Notes under the pieces: model-generated | The model's input: the letters and a program-made list of their open reading frames with translations, nothing else | Told to the model about the DNA's origin: nothing | The model's database searches: none | In this document: piece after piece, positions 25,881 to 37,679 of the stretch | How the letters are laid out: every line of letters begins with the position of its first letter | Position numbering within the stretch: position 1 is the first letter of the stretch | Program-made: the position numbers and the translations under genes | From: Chromobotia macracanthus | Taxonomy: Eukaryota; Chordata; Actinopteri; Cypriniformes; Botiidae | NCBI GenBank assembly: GCA_036877525.1 | Contig: JAZGTH010000109.1 | Location: 7,501-71,500, forward strand | Direction: 5' to 3' | Length of the DNA stretch: 64,000 nt

Positions 25881-26990
25881 TCTGTTACTCAGTGTTGATG
25901 TACTGACACTAGGGGTCTGACCTTGGGAGATGATCACTCTGCTTTTTATAAAAAACAGCAATTAACATTTGTTTTAAAAAAGGGATAGCCTATAGGAATT
26001 AGTGAGTGGGATTTGCATGCCTGTCTCCACCCCAGATATCCAGTATTAAAGGGAGATGGCATGCAGCACTCATTCAGATTTGTTGCACATAGCCTTTATT
26101 CTGTCGACAGTCAATTTAATCACTTATCTGTCTCATTGTCTTCCCTCCCTCTTCTCAGAGATGTGGATTAGCAGCTAACTCCATATTATTTATAATTTCC
26201 AGTGATTTCACAGTCAAACAGCCTCATTTCCACACAACACACACATAGTAATGGAATCCTCATCACCACTTTATTGTATCTATAAGAAAAATATAATGAT
26301 CGGGGACAGGTGATTGGTTGGTGGGAGATCCTGGCCAGTCTGTGACAATAATATAGTACATATACATTTGATGAGAAAGACAAGAAAGACAAAGCATCAA
26401 TATAAGTGCATGTCTAATAGAAAGTGAAGAACCAACTATAATAACAGACTTTATAATCATCATAAAAAACCTCCTCAAAACAGACTTCGATTGCCACTTT
26501 ACAGCACCTGTCACATTTATAATCTTCTCTAGAAATCCGTACATGTGTTATACTGACAGCCTTTTTTCATCGTTTATTTAAAACATTCATCATTAACAAT
26601 TATTCAGTCATTTGTAATATACAATATTATGTGAAAAACGTTCAAAGTAGTTTCAATGTAGCTAGCTACTTTTTCATAGTAACTATGGAAGTTAACTGCT
26701 TTTTCAGGAGCTTGTCTTACTATAGTTTTAAAGTAGCCCACAAGTCATCTGAACTACTTTCATATTACCTTTATGGTGCTTTAGTAAATAACCTAATCAT
26801 TCTTACTCTGTGCTCTGTGTTTTTAAAAAATGCTTTGCAATACTGAATTTGGTTCAGCAGATAAACACATCATTTATCATCAGTAGGTTTGTCCTGCTCT
26901 CCTGATTTGAAGAGCTCAGGTCAAAACAAATTACAGCACTGTAAAACAAGCCTTTTATTTACCTTTTCTCAGTGACACAAGAGCCTATTT
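25881..26990. other. No gene seen
   Basis: AT-rich; overlapping open stretches at 26186-26544 carry no recognised domain. Confidence 0.4.
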
Positions 26991-27040
26991 AATGTGTCAT
27001 AATGTGTCGCTTGTCCTGGTGGGGAAGGTTACACTGTACT

Positions 27041-27206
27041 CCATTGATTTAACTACCTCATCCAAATGAATAGAGCTGTAACCCTGGACATACATGTAAA
27101 TTGAAATCAGGTAGGTGATGCATAAAACCACCATGCAGAACAAAAATGCGCCCAGACCATCTCTGAGGGAGATGAGGGCCTCTCTTCGGAACAATGGCAG
27201 GGAAAA
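27041..27206 (-). CDS. Possible exon encoding a transmembrane segment
   Basis: The minus-strand open frame reads REALISLRDGLGAFLF then CMVVLCITYLISIYMYVQGY, followed by SSIHLDE. The second part is a clean ~22-residue hydrophobic helix preceded by basic and Arg-Asp residues, so a single-pass or signal-anchor segment is plausible. A pyrimidine-rich stretch ending CCGAAG precedes it, and GATGAG|GTAGTT could be a donor (at 27039-27040). The boundaries are uncertain. I do not recognise the protein and found no adjoining exons. It lies on the same strand as the orphan exon at 19021-19233, so a shared host gene is possible but unproven. Confidence 0.35.
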
Positions 27207-27598
27207 TTTTCAAAATGGAAAGTATTATATAGCTCATCCAAATGAGGGATGTTCACAGATGCATATAGACAGCAGCAACAATTTATGTTTGAAATACACA
27301 TCAGAATATTTAGATTTATTGCTTATTACTAATTGCTGGCTTTAACTTATTATTTTATGGGGCGGAAAAATAATAACCCAATATGTTTTATCTGTCTTAT
27401 ACTAGGGTCATGCACAACTGGGATTTGCTATTTTATATTCTGTTTCAGGGTTAGTTTTGGTTTCAGCCAGCTGCTATATGAAGATGATGGTTTTACCACT
27501 TTATCATGTATCAGGGCTGCTTCAGTCAATAAGCATGGAAGCCACCTAGAAAATATACAAAACATCCTACAACCATACAACAAGAAAAAAAAAAAAAA

Positions 27599-27712
<114 letters not shown>

Positions 27713-27724
27713 ACAAATAAATAC

Positions 27725-29290
27725 TGACTATTTTTTTTCTGTTAAGCAGTGATAAGCAATGGTCAGGTGGCAGGTTGAGTAAATTGTCAAATTTTTTTGC
27801 TCTCTGTGGGCCCTCTGCCATTTGGAGTGTTGTAATTTATACCACAGTAGTGGCTCTGCAATTACCCTGTCTATTGCTGTCGACAGTATCTCACTATCTT
27901 TTAAATGGATGCAGCTTGATTCGTCCAGCAGGCAAACAGTACAAATGATGCCATTCCTCATGCTGCAAGTCTTAAAGAGATAAGTTCCTTAAAGAGCAGC
28001 CCATTTATCAGTTGATACAAGCAGGATACTTACAAGCCCACTCTATAGTTTAGCTGTTTTGACAGTCAGCCTTTCTTGTTTGGGAAGGTTGTCATAATGG
28101 TGCTGTTGTGGAGCTCTGTTTCTTTGTATTGTATTTCCTTGTATCATTCCACTGGGGGTGTTAATAATGGGGCTCATTATTTGTTAGCAGCCTGTAGTCT
28201 GAAGCATGTGAAACATCTCCAGCCCTGCATTTGGTTTTCAAATGCCAGATGAGTAGTGCAAGTTGTGTGGGAGTAAGATGGATTTATATTCTCATTTCAT
28301 TATGCCTTTGTGATCTTCCTTAACCAAAATTCAAATCCCCCACAAAACCTTGGAAGTCTTTTCTAAATGCCTGTTGGAGCCTTTTCAATAAAGACCAAAC
28401 AATCTCAAGGTTCATTTGTTCTACATCACTTCTTGAATTGTATTTAAAGATCCTTAAAGCAGTGTAATTTAAGCACTTAGACACACAGGCCACCATTTAT
28501 GTCTTCCTATTAACTTTATTATTACACTAATTAATTAGAGTGAAACATTTCACAACCAGTTAACAATCAGATGGCTCACCTTTAAGTGAGAGCAGCCATT
28601 TCAAATTAGCGGTAGAAAATGAATAAATCAGCACTGGAAGAGTTCTTAATAAGAATTAAACTTATCCTTGAAATACTGTGGATAAGAGTTATAGAAAAAT
28701 AAAATTTGTAAATAAAATAATTTTGTTGTGTTTGAGTATTTGAGAGATTTTGGTGTGGGAGCTTTTGAGTTAGGTAAGGCAACCAGCAAGAACACCCTAA
28801 TAACTGCATAACAACACCCTAGCAACTACTTAGTCTTTTGTATTATTGATTTAACATATTGCTGAGGATGGTAATACTATACAGCACAACATCTTCATGT
28901 AGATAGTGGCCCAGTGTCAATGCTGGTTACCTGGTTAAAGACACTTTCTGGATTTAGATGGCTTTAACATAAACTAGAACATAAATCTGCTTTCCTCCAC
29001 CTATCTGATCTACTTTGCTTTTTGAAAGGGATCATAGGTAATAAAGCAGTCTATGCTCTAAATTGACCTGGTTTTCAGCTCACACTCTGATTTGTCATGT
29101 GCGCAAGTCACAAAAAACAAATGACAGAATTTGGGGGATTTAAAACATCTTAGAAGACAAGATTAATCTTTTTTTTTATTTTAGCTGCTCCATAAACTCC
29201 AGCTTTAGCTTCAGAGTAACATGCATAAATATGATCTGAATGAATGTGAAAGGCTGGCTTCCTTGTTTGAATTTTTCACTAAATTCACTA
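27725..29290. other. No gene seen
   Basis: Low-GC sequence. A short CACCCTAGCAACT-type repeat lies near 28770-28835. No ORF with a recognisable domain. Confidence 0.45.
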
Positions 29291-29294
29291 AGAT

Positions 29295-29695
29295 CTAAGT
29301 TCATGCTTTATGTCCTTTGTTTTACTGTTTGTCTGTGTGGAAGCACATAACCATTGTTTTTTACTTTCTGCCATGTGCTCTCCTGTCTTGAGTTTTGACC
29401 CCACCCTCTTGTTTCCTTGTTACTAATCCATTTATTAGTTCATGCCCCTCACCTGTCTGCCCTTGTTACCCTTTTGTTTGCTTTCCCTGTTTAATGCCCT
29501 TTTGTCTGCAGTCTTGTGCTGGTGTATTGCTTGTCGCATATAGTATTCTGTATCGTGTCTCATTGTTTTGAGCACTACTTGGAGTATTTCTAGTTTGGTT
29601 TTTGTTCTGCCCCCTTGTGGGAGTTTTTTCTTTAATCAAATCTTTTTTTGTTTAAAGCTATCTGCACATGGGTTCTCTTCCTCACTGTTCTTGAC
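29295..29695 (+). mobile_element. LTR fragment, same family as 59645-60153
   Basis: Aligns by eye to the reverse complement of 59645-60153. The blocks CATGTGCTCTCCTGT, TTGACCCCACCCTCTTGTTT and CCTCACCTGTCTGCCCTTGT, then an ending TTCTTGACA, match in order. The 5' start is not clear and no target duplication was found. Confidence 0.75.
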
Positions 29696-29699
29696 AATG

Positions 29700-30630
29700 G
29701 AATTATATTTACTTTCCTGCTCTTCACATGAAACATGGGCAGATTTCAGAGAATGCTAGAAGAGTTGAAGAGAAGACAATTCTTTAAGATAGTTGAACAC
29801 TTAAAACTCACCCCAGGAATAATGGGGTAAGAAGTGTAGCTGTTGTCCAATGATACGATCGCATGTTAGTATGTTGTATCTTGTGATTCAATATTCAGTT
29901 ACATTACAATACATTTGCATGTATTTAATTTATTGAATGCACTTTAAGTTGCCTCATATTAAAGCACCTGCTTGTTGCATAAATGTTTTCTACAGGATTT
30001 GTTGCAAAGGAAAATCAGAACATTTTTTGATGATGTTTTTGAGAATGTATTCCAATTGATCCAGTTCTCATTGTTGATCTGTGATGATTCTGAAACACCA
30101 CAGTGTTTTTCCACCATTCTGATGTCTTAACCTGGCTCATTTTATCTGGCCTGCACCTTTTATCTTTTAACTCAACGATATGGCCAGAGTTACTCTGCGG
30201 AGATTGTTTGTATACCACTTCAAATTACCTGTGGTCACATAGCATTTAATCCACGGATATTTCCCATTGAAATATTTCTCACTGTATTTGATTCAGTTTA
30301 GTCTCTGTTGTGTTGTGTGTCTTTGGCAGGTTTTAAGATCTGAGCAAGAAAACTAAATTCTGTAGCCATCTGTCACCTGAGAGCTGAAATGGCCTCTCCA
30401 TTACAGTTAATTAAGTTTGTTCCATGTCATCAAATGGTCTTTCTTATCGAAGTCAGTTGGGATGTGAGTAGCTAATTCTGTTCCAATCCCACACTCTTAA
30501 TCTCAAATGTCACTCTCACCCCTCAGCTACTACGGCAGGTGGAACCACTCCAGAATAAATGTCCAGTCTTTCCAATTATTATTTTAAAAATGTAATCATT
30601 TTTAAGTGTTAAGTTAATTATTGTTTACTG
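29700..30630. other. No gene seen
   Basis: Open stretch 30015-30218 (minus) has no recognised family; the rest is AT-rich. Confidence 0.4.
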
Positions 30631-30638
30631 TATTTACT

Positions 30639-30664
30639 TATGTTGGCTTGACAAAGCCAACATA
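30639..30664. repeat. 11-bp perfect hairpin at edge of dispersed repeat
   Basis: TATGTTGGCTT-GACA-AAGCCAACATA. It introduces 30665-30900, in which 'TAGTGGTGCTT…AAACA/AAGCA' occurs twice, so this is probably one end of a dispersed element. Confidence 0.7.
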
Positions 30665-31139
30665 CTGTTGTTGTGTTGAAGGTTAATAGTGGTGCTTGGG
30701 AAACAAACCTCCTCTATTACTCTCTTGCATACTTATTAGTGGTGCTTACAAAGCAAAGCATCACTACTACGCTCTTGCACAATCATTCTTCTTCTGGACA
30801 AAACTTTGATACGTAACTCATCCCACACCGCTTTTATTATCCAAAGGGAGGTGTGCTATAGCTTTTATAAGCGATTGTGTGTACGTTTTTGGGCGTACGA
30901 ACAAGTGGGCAAAAAATTCCATAGACTTAACATTGTCTACCCCATTGCTTTCCATTGAAAATGGTAAAAGAGGCATCATAGAGACAAATAGGTGGTTTCT
31001 TTTGATTCAGACTGGCAAGAAGTCTTTAATTACCCCCATGGAAACTGTCCATCCTTGCTCTAGCAACCATTTAGAGCTCCCTAACAGACAATACATGGTA
31101 TTAATTAAAAATTATAGTTCAATATAAGATGTATATATG

Positions 31140-31990
31140 TATTAATAAAATTAATAAGGGCTACTTGGATTGTGGTTGGTTTAGAAATGAAGAGTTGACT
31201 GATGATAACAACACATTTGGACTATTTGAATAAATGGATGTGCATTAGATAATCTGTCATTGTGTGTGAAGAATCGTACTGTGGTCTATGAGTGTTAGTA
31301 ATCAGATTAATTTGCAGGCTCAACAATTTATTAGAAAAAAGACAGAGACAATGATGTAATGAACAGCAGAACAAAGGACATTCCAGGGCCCAGTTTATGA
31401 CGGGGGAAGGTTTGCTCACTTGCGATTGGACGTTGACGGGCTAACACAACCAGATGCCCAGTGCCATCAGATAAGGAGGCTAAGGGAACTGCCAGATACC
31501 CCTGTTGGGTTAAGATAGGGAAGGAGAGGACCCTTTTTCATTGGTCCACAGGATTCCGCTTATCACCCATTACTTTGATCCTAAGGCCCAGGCCAGGATG
31601 GCAATAAAGTTCCTTTGATCCTCCAGATACAGCATGCTAATGTGCTGGCCATGCAGCACACAATGATTGAAACAAGGAGAATCAAACCTTTTACATTTAT
31701 ACAGAAAGAACATTGCAATTGCACATTATAAATGCTGAACATACCAAAATGTCATTGTGTGTGTAAATGTAGCTGGACTGTCATAATAACGTGTAATCTC
31801 ACCTGTAGTCCCTGAATATAGGTACAAATGATTATTCCAGCCTTTCAACATCATGTTTGGTATGTATGCATTCAGTACATTGCCAAGTTTATTTTGAGAG
31901 TGGTTTGGACAGGAAAAAATGCATAGATAAAGGTCCAGGGATATTTTTCTAAAATGGACTTTTACACTATGCAAACGAGTTCCACAAAGA
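31140..31990 (-). mobile_element. L2-related 3' UTR fragment
   Basis: AGTTGACTGATGATAACAAC … AAATGGATGTGCATTAGA (31190-31252) is homologous to 46990-47055, which lies in the 3' UTR of a minus-strand L2 copy. No coding motif is seen. The distal part (31450-31990) is unassigned. Confidence 0.5.
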
Positions 31991-32017
31991 TGGAGAATGG
32001 TGGGCCATATAGCATGG

Positions 32018-34221
32018 TCAATTCAATTCAACTTTATTTGTATAGCACTTTTACAATGTGGCATTGTCTCAAAGCCGCTTTACAGGGAGGAAAAAGAAAA
32101 ACAAAGAAATATAGACAATGATACAGTAACAACGGTATGTTAATTATCAATCAATTATCAATAACTAAGTATCAAGTAAGATATTAACTATGGTGTATCA
32201 AATATCTATTATCCACAGTCTCCCAGTGAGCACTCCAACACGGCAACAGTGGCAAGGAACCCAACCTCCAATGATGAATGTGGAGAAAAACCTTGGGAGA
32301 ACCCAGGCTCACCGGGAGGGTCATTTCTCCTCTGACGTGTTACAGCTGCAATCAGTACTTTGGTGTAAGGGTTTATAGGTTTACAGCGTCACAGTCAGTA
32401 TTCTGATTTAAAGTTTTATATATTTGCAGCATCATAATCAGTGCTGTTATGATTTCAGTATTGATTTATAGTAATAACTAGTTTTAGTTTGGGTCTAGTG
32501 ATTTTATATTCATTTTATGTTAGCCTGATGGCTGACATAATACAATCAGGGATGTTTAGGTGAGGATGCCGACGTTAAATGAGACTAAGAGCAGCTATAA
32601 CATCAAACTGCTGGTATAGACAGAATCATGTATTTTGCTAAAAATATGAGTATAAATTAACAGTTGCATTAATGTAATAGGATTATGGTGGCGGTTGATT
32701 TTTCACAGTTCCCATGGTGGTCACCCTCTCCTTGGTTAGGCTGTTGTGAGTGTTGTCTCGCCAAACTGGACTTAATCTGTCCCTCGGAGGAGAGGGAGGG
32801 AGATAGGAAGATAGAGAGAGGGAAACAAAACAGGCTTATATTAGCGTAGTGGCCATTCTCACACAATGTGGAAGCCATGTAGTAGAGTGGGTAAAAAGTG
32901 TGCTCGGTTCCGGTTACGCCTACCTGTTGCGGCCTAGGTGTGACAGTAGTTGAGTTAAGTGAATACTCGTCTGAAGAGATAGGTCTTTAGTTTAGACTTG
33001 AACTCCTCGAGTGTGTCTGAGTCCCGAACATTGCTGGGGAGGTCATTCCATAGTTTTGGTGCTAGGTAGGGGAAAGATCTGCTGCCTTTAGACGTTTTAG
33101 ATATTCTTGGAATTATTAGCAGACCACTATTTTGCGAGCACAGTGTCCGCAATGGATTGTAATCTGAAAGTAATTCACGAATATATGAAGGCGCTAGACC
33201 ATGTAGGGCTTTACAAGTAATTAATAGTATTTTAAATTAATGCGATACTTTACAGGTAGCCAGTGCAGTGTTGCTAGAATTGGGCTTTTATGGTCATATT
33301 TCTTAGATCTAGTGAGCATTCTTGCAGCTGCATTTTGGACCAGCTGAAGCTTATTTATTTGTTTTGTGTGACCCCCCCCCCCCCCAGTAATGAGTTACAA
33401 TAGTCAATTCTTGAGATCATAAATGAGTGAATAAGCTTCTCAGCATCTGAGACAGACAGCATGTGACGAATCTTGGAAATGTTTCTAAGGTGTAGGAATG
33501 CGGTACGACACATACTGGAAATGTGACTATCGAATGAAAGGTTCTTATCTAGGATCACACAGAGGTTCTTAACTGCGGAAGCTGGTACAATAGTGCAACC
33601 TTCAATAAGGATGTTGTAGTCTGTCAAATCTAGTTTAGAGCTATTGGGTTCAATAATCAAGACCTCTGTCTTATTCAGGTTAAGCAGGAGGAAGTTGTTA
33701 GCCATCCATTTTCTGATGTCGTTAATACAGTCTGTTAGCTTAGAAAAGCAATGGGTTTTGCCAGGTTCTGAGGAAATGTAAAGCTGAGCATCGTCAGCGT
33801 AGGAGTGAAAACTAATGTCATATTTTTTAATAATATCTCCAAGTGGAAGCATATATAATGAAAAAACAATAGGACCAAGAACTGAACCCTGTGGCACGCC
33901 ATATTTGACCTGAGAGTAACAGGACTTTTCCTCGTTAACATAGGCAAAGTGGTAACGGTCAGTTAAATAGGATTTAAACCAGGCTAGTGCTTGACCACTA
34001 ATGCCAACACAGTTTTGCAGTCTATCAAGAAGAATTTTATGATCTATGGTATCAAAAGCTGCACTGAGGTCCAGTAATATAAGGAGGGAGGTTTCACCGC
34101 GGTCAGATGCTAAAAGGAGGTCATTTGTAACTCTGAGCAAGGCTGTTTCTGTGCTATGGTGGGGCCTAAATCCTGATTGAAATTTGTCATATATGCTATT
34201 TTTTGCTAAGAATGTCTGGAG
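32018..34221 (-). mobile_element. L2 LINE, 3' part (interrupted by Rex1)
   Basis: Minus-strand LINE of the L2/CR1 group. The 3' tail at 32018-32100 has GTTGAATTGAATTG and GCTATACAAATAAAGTT. The ORF2 C-terminus is at 32955-33300, and the RT core at 33387-34221 has SAAFDTIDHKILLDRL, YGVPQGSVLGPIVF and YADDAQLY (the catalytic Asp pair). A 14-base C run at 33372-33385 breaks the frame inside the normal LLGG region. The frame is open from there up to the Rex1 junction at 34221 and continues on the far side at 36262. Confidence 0.95.
33355..34221 (-). CDS. L2 reverse transcriptase, partial ORF
   Basis: Encodes fingers-palm-thumb of the L2 RT used for target-primed reverse transcription. Starting at the Rex1 junction it reads LQTFLAKNSIYDKFQSGFRP, HHSTETALLRVTNDLLLASD, then the palm motifs SAAFDTIDHKILL, GVPQGSVLGP and SFHSYADDAQLY, a WMANNFLLLNLNKTEVLII block, and RIDYCNSLLGG. 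The reading ends in frame noise at the poly-C run. No stop interrupts these ~280 codons, so this L2 copy was fairly young when Rex1 landed in it. It is not an independent gene. Confidence 0.9.
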   Translation of the reverse strand, partial: LQTFLAKNSIYDKFQSGFRPHHSTETALLRVTNDLLLASDRGETSLLILLDLSAAFDTIDHKILLDRLQNCVGISGQALAWFKSYLTDRYHFAYVNEEKSCYSQVKYGVPQGSVLGPIVFSLYMLPLGDIIKKYDISFHSYADDAQLYISSEPGKTHCFSKLTDCINDIRKWMANNFLLLNLNKTEVLIIEPNSSKLDLTDYNILIEGCTIVPASAVKNLCVILDKNLSFDSHISSMCRTAFLHLRNISKIRHMLSVSDAEKLIHSFMISRIDYCNSLLGGGGVTQNK

Positions 34222-36261
34222 GCGATCAAAAGGCGGTGCGGTCGGAGGCCAACCATCACTGACTACAAGCCCCTGCCACAGGCCTGTGATGTCGACACAT
34301 CCCTTCCAGACGCACTTAACTAGTTTTATTCACGGTTTGAAATGCAGAATGACACACCTGCACAAAAACTGCCCACACCTCCCACCGACCAGGCGCTCTG
34401 TCTGTCTCCAGCCGTAGTGTGAAAGACCCTGTCTAGGATTAACCCATGCAAGGCTACGGGTCCTGACAACATACCTTGCCGTGTACTGAGAGACTGTGCT
34501 GCACAGCTGACAGATGTCCTAACAGATATCTTCAACATCTCGCTGAGCCAGGCAGTCGTCCCCACGTGTCTCAAGTCCACAACCATCATACCGGTACCTA
34601 AGAAATCACCTGTGTCCTGAATTAGTCATGAATCACATAAAAACCAGCCTCCCCAACACACTCGACCCGCTCCAGTTTGCATACCGTCCAAACCACTCTA
34701 CGGATAATGCAATTTCCTCCACCCTCCACCTGGCTCTTACCCACTTAGACCAGAAGAACACTTATGTAAGAATGCTGTTCATTGACTTCAGCTCAGCATT
34801 CAACACAACAATCCCACAACAGCTCATTAATAAATTACACCTGCTGGGCCTTAACAACTCTCTCTGTAACTGGATTCTGGACTTTTTAACTGAAAGACCC
34901 CAGTCAGTCCGTGTCGGCCACAACACCTCGAGCACTACCACACTGAGCACAGGTGCCCCACAAGGCTGTGTGCTCAGCCCGCTGCTCTTCACACTGCTGA
35001 CCCACGACTGCACTGCCAAGTTCAGCCCCAACCACATCATCAAGTTCGCTGATGACACAATGGTGGTAGGTCTCATCAGCAACAACGATGAAACGCACTA
35101 CAGAGAGGAAGTGGCACAGCTAGCGGCATGGTGTGGCGCTAACAACCTGTCCCTCAATGTGGAGAAGACAAAGGAGGTTGTGATGGACCTCAGGAGAAAC
35201 TCCACTGACCACCCCCCACTGACCATCGACAGCTCGACTGTGGAAAGAGTCAGCAGCACTAAATTCCTGGGGGTGCACATCACAGAGGATCTCACCTGGA
35301 CCAGCAACACCACTTCACTCTCCAAAAAGGCACAACAGCGCCTACACTTTCTCCGCCGGCTGAAAAGAGCAAGTCTCTCTCCACCAATCCTCACCATGTT
35401 CTACAGGGGAACCATTGAGAGTGTGCTGACCAGCTGCATCACTATCTGGTATGGGAACTGCAGCGCCGCAGACTGCAAGACCCCCCAACGGACAGTGAAC
35501 ACAGCTGCAAAGATCATCAGTGCCCCTCTCCCCTCCATCCTGGACATTTTCCTTTCACGATGCTCCAACAAAGCCACCAGGATCGTAAAGGACCCCACCC
35601 ATCCCTCACACAGTCTCTTCCAGCTCCTGCCGTCAGGAAAACGGTACCGGAGCATCAGAGCCCGCACTGCCAGACTGCTCAACAGCATTTTCCCCCAGGC
35701 TGTGAGAGCCCTGAACTCAAGCACGGCCCCCCTCTAAAAAACCCCATACCTCTTGAATATATATATATTATTTTATTTTTTTTCTCCCTTGTGCAATTCT
35801 GAGTGTGCTACACACAGGTGAGTAGGCCGCACAGACCACCTGTAGTAACACACTCTCCTCTATGTGCACTAGACACTTTACAACTGAGGGTACATAATCC
35901 CACAAAAAAGACTCATAACATATGTATGTTTACAAGCCCATGCACTACAGATCATCTTGCACTGTTCTCCAGCCAGGAACAGTGCTTGACTTTCTTTTTC
36001 CTCATGTACAGTATTTATGTGAAACATTTGTATAGTTTGTATTTTCTAGTTTATGTATAGGCAACTTTATATATAGTATATTTATAATCTAACTCTGTTA
36101 GTATTTGTGTTTAGGTTTATACTGTTTCACGATTGTTGTATGTCTGTATTTATGTAGCACCGTGTTCCTGTGAGGCACGACATTTCGTTCCACTGTATGT
36201 CCCCACATGTAGCGGAATGACAATAAAGCTCAACTTGACTTGAACTTGACTTGACTTGACT
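34222..36261 (+). mobile_element. Rex1 non-LTR retrotransposon inserted in L2
   Basis: A 2,040-bp Rex1 copy bounded by TGGAG at 34217-34221 and 36262-36266. It is 5'-truncated, starting before the RT at GCGATCAAAAGGCGG. The RT ORF is followed by a 3' UTR with CAATAAAGCTCAACTTGAC, and it ends in a variable TTGAC/TTGAAC pentamer-hexamer tail rather than poly-A. Rex1 belongs to the CR1-related non-LTR group of teleosts. Internal stops near 34319 and 34413, plus a deletion near 34618-34626 that removes the conserved Tyr-Arg-Pro block, make it non-autonomous. Confidence 0.95.
34628..35737 (+). CDS. Rex1 reverse transcriptase ORF, partial
   Basis: A 369-codon open segment covering most of the RT palm, thumb and C-terminal region. 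Visible motifs are LDPLQFAYRPNHSTDNA, LFIDFSSAFNT (first catalytic Asp), LSTGAPQGCVLSPLLF, HIIKFADDTMVVGLI (catalytic Asp pair), SLNVEKTKEVVMD, KFLGVHI and the C-terminal LLPSGKRYRSIRARTARLLN. The Met at 34628 is internal; upstream homology (NPCKATGPDNIPCRVLRDCA, LTDIFNISLSQAVVPTCLK) lies at 34440-34610 and is separated by a deletion. Enzymatic function is unlikely with the fingers region damaged, but the palm residues are intact. Confidence 0.93.
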   Translation: MNHIKTSLPNTLDPLQFAYRPNHSTDNAISSTLHLALTHLDQKNTYVRMLFIDFSSAFNTTIPQQLINKLHLLGLNNSLCNWILDFLTERPQSVRVGHNTSSTTTLSTGAPQGCVLSPLLFTLLTHDCTAKFSPNHIIKFADDTMVVGLISNNDETHYREEVAQLAAWCGANNLSLNVEKTKEVVMDLRRNSTDHPPLTIDSSTVERVSSTKFLGVHITEDLTWTSNTTSLSKKAQQRLHFLRRLKRASLSPPILTMFYRGTIESVLTSCITIWYGNCSAADCKTPQRTVNTAAKIISAPLPSILDIFLSRCSNKATRIVKDPTHPSHSLFQLLPSGKRYRSIRARTARLLNSIFPQAVRALNSSTAPL

Positions 36262-36850
36262 TGGAGTTGTCCAGACACTACTTTTTCCAGTATTTTCGAT
36301 AAAAGGGGGAGATTTGAAATTGGTCTGAAGTTGGTCAGCTCTCCCTGGTCAAAATCTTGCTTCTTAATGATAGGCCTAATAACTGATGTTTTAAAGGCTG
36401 CTGGGACATAGCCTAATTCTAATGAAGAATTTATAATATTGAGCACTGATTCTGACACAGCAGGAAAAACTTATTTCAGTAGTTTTGTGGGAATAGGATC
36501 TAATATACAGATAGACGATTTTGATGAGTTCAATATTTTCAAGAGCTCGTCCAATGAAATGGCAGTAAATGAGTCTTGTAGTTCTTGAGGCATGCTGTAG
36601 TACGAAATGCTATTAGACAAAGGTAAGGCTGGTTGAATAGATTCAATATTTTTTCTGATTTGCTCTATTTTATTTGCAAAGAATTTCATACAATCATTAC
36701 TACTGTAGCACTTTACTACTTTAGCATTGTCTGTTGACGCTTTGTTTTTGGTCAGATTTGCAACAACATTGAAAAGAAATCGTGGATTATTCTGATTTTC
36801 TCGATCAACTTGCTTAGGTAGGTAGATTTTGCCATTCACCCCGATAACCA
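36262..36850 (-). mobile_element. L2 LINE, 5' part beyond Rex1
   Basis: Continues the L2 copy of 32018-34221. It carries NFRPISNLPLLSKILEKVV and SGQLQ up to the junction, SSLELGYVPAAFKTSVIRPI upstream, then NNPRFLFNVVANLTKNKAS and FFANKIEQIRKNIESI near 36480-36820. One frame break lies near 36465. The element is 5'-truncated at about 36825-36850 and has no endonuclease. Confidence 0.92.
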
Positions 36851-36860
36851 ATCACCTTAT

Positions 36861-36889
36861 TGGAAGTGTTATTGGAAATAACACTTCCA
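36861..36889. repeat. Perfect 13-bp inverted repeat
   Basis: TGGAAGTGTTATT and AATAACACTTCCA separated by GGA, just outside the L2 5' end. It could form a hairpin; function unknown. Confidence 0.9.
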
Positions 36890-37029
36890 CACTCACAGTT
36901 TCCACAGTTTATTGGAAACTGGGGGCACCGAATTACAGTCTCCACCTCACCAGAAAGAGAAAGTCCCTCATCAGCGGATCCATCCTTGTTCTGTGTGAGG
37001 TGTACCATTAATTGGTGCCCCGTGTGAAG

Positions 37030-37620
37030 ACCACTACAATGAAAAAACACAAGCAATAGCAAACAGTTCCTTTGGGTAGCACAGCAGCAGCAGAGAGGAA
37101 GGCGAAGGACCAGACAGTGGGGAAATGGCAGCGGAACACTGGGAGGGAGATGAGCAGGGAAGGAGAGCAGATGGGCAGCAGGGTTGGAGGAAGAACTGAG
37201 GAAGCCGTACGGTAGAGCAGGAAACTATTGGGCTGGATAATAGAGCAGGGTAAAGGGAACCAAGAGACCAGAAGCAGGCAGGACGGTAATCAGAAGGCTG
37301 GGAGAGCTGGAACCAATTAGATGGGTAGACAGGAACTGTAAACAGAGCAGATAGGGCAGAAAGAACCAGGACACAAAAAAGTGTGTCTGAGACTATGCAC
37401 ATGGACAGAACAAGAGTTGTCAGGAAGCTAGATAAAGCTAAACCAATCTGACACAAGACAGAGGACAAGACTATAAAATATAATGAGGAATTAACAGCAG
37501 GTGGCCATAAGGGCATAAGCTAAATGTGGTAACAAGGGGGCAGGGTCAGATGCCACAATGTCAGGAGAGCATGTGGTAAGCTGTCACAACAAAAAATGTG
37601 TGCTCCAACACAACAAAACA
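37030..37620 (-). mobile_element. Degenerate LTR-like sequence
   Basis: The segment AACAAGGGGGCAGGGTCAGA … GTCAGGAGAGCATGTGGTAA parallels CAAGGGGGCGGGGTCATGAC … GAGCACATGGCATAAA in the solo LTR at 59645-60153. The rest is purine-rich and diverged. Ends and target duplication were not resolved. Confidence 0.5.
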
Positions 37621-37679
37621 CGTGGACATTTTAAATGACAAACAAAATCTGGGTAGATCAGACCAGGGACCTGAGGGTA

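Noticed and set aside
34628..35737. The Rex1 RT ORF as a host gene beginning at its Met
   Set aside because: The Met is internal to the RT domain; homology continues upstream beyond a deletion.
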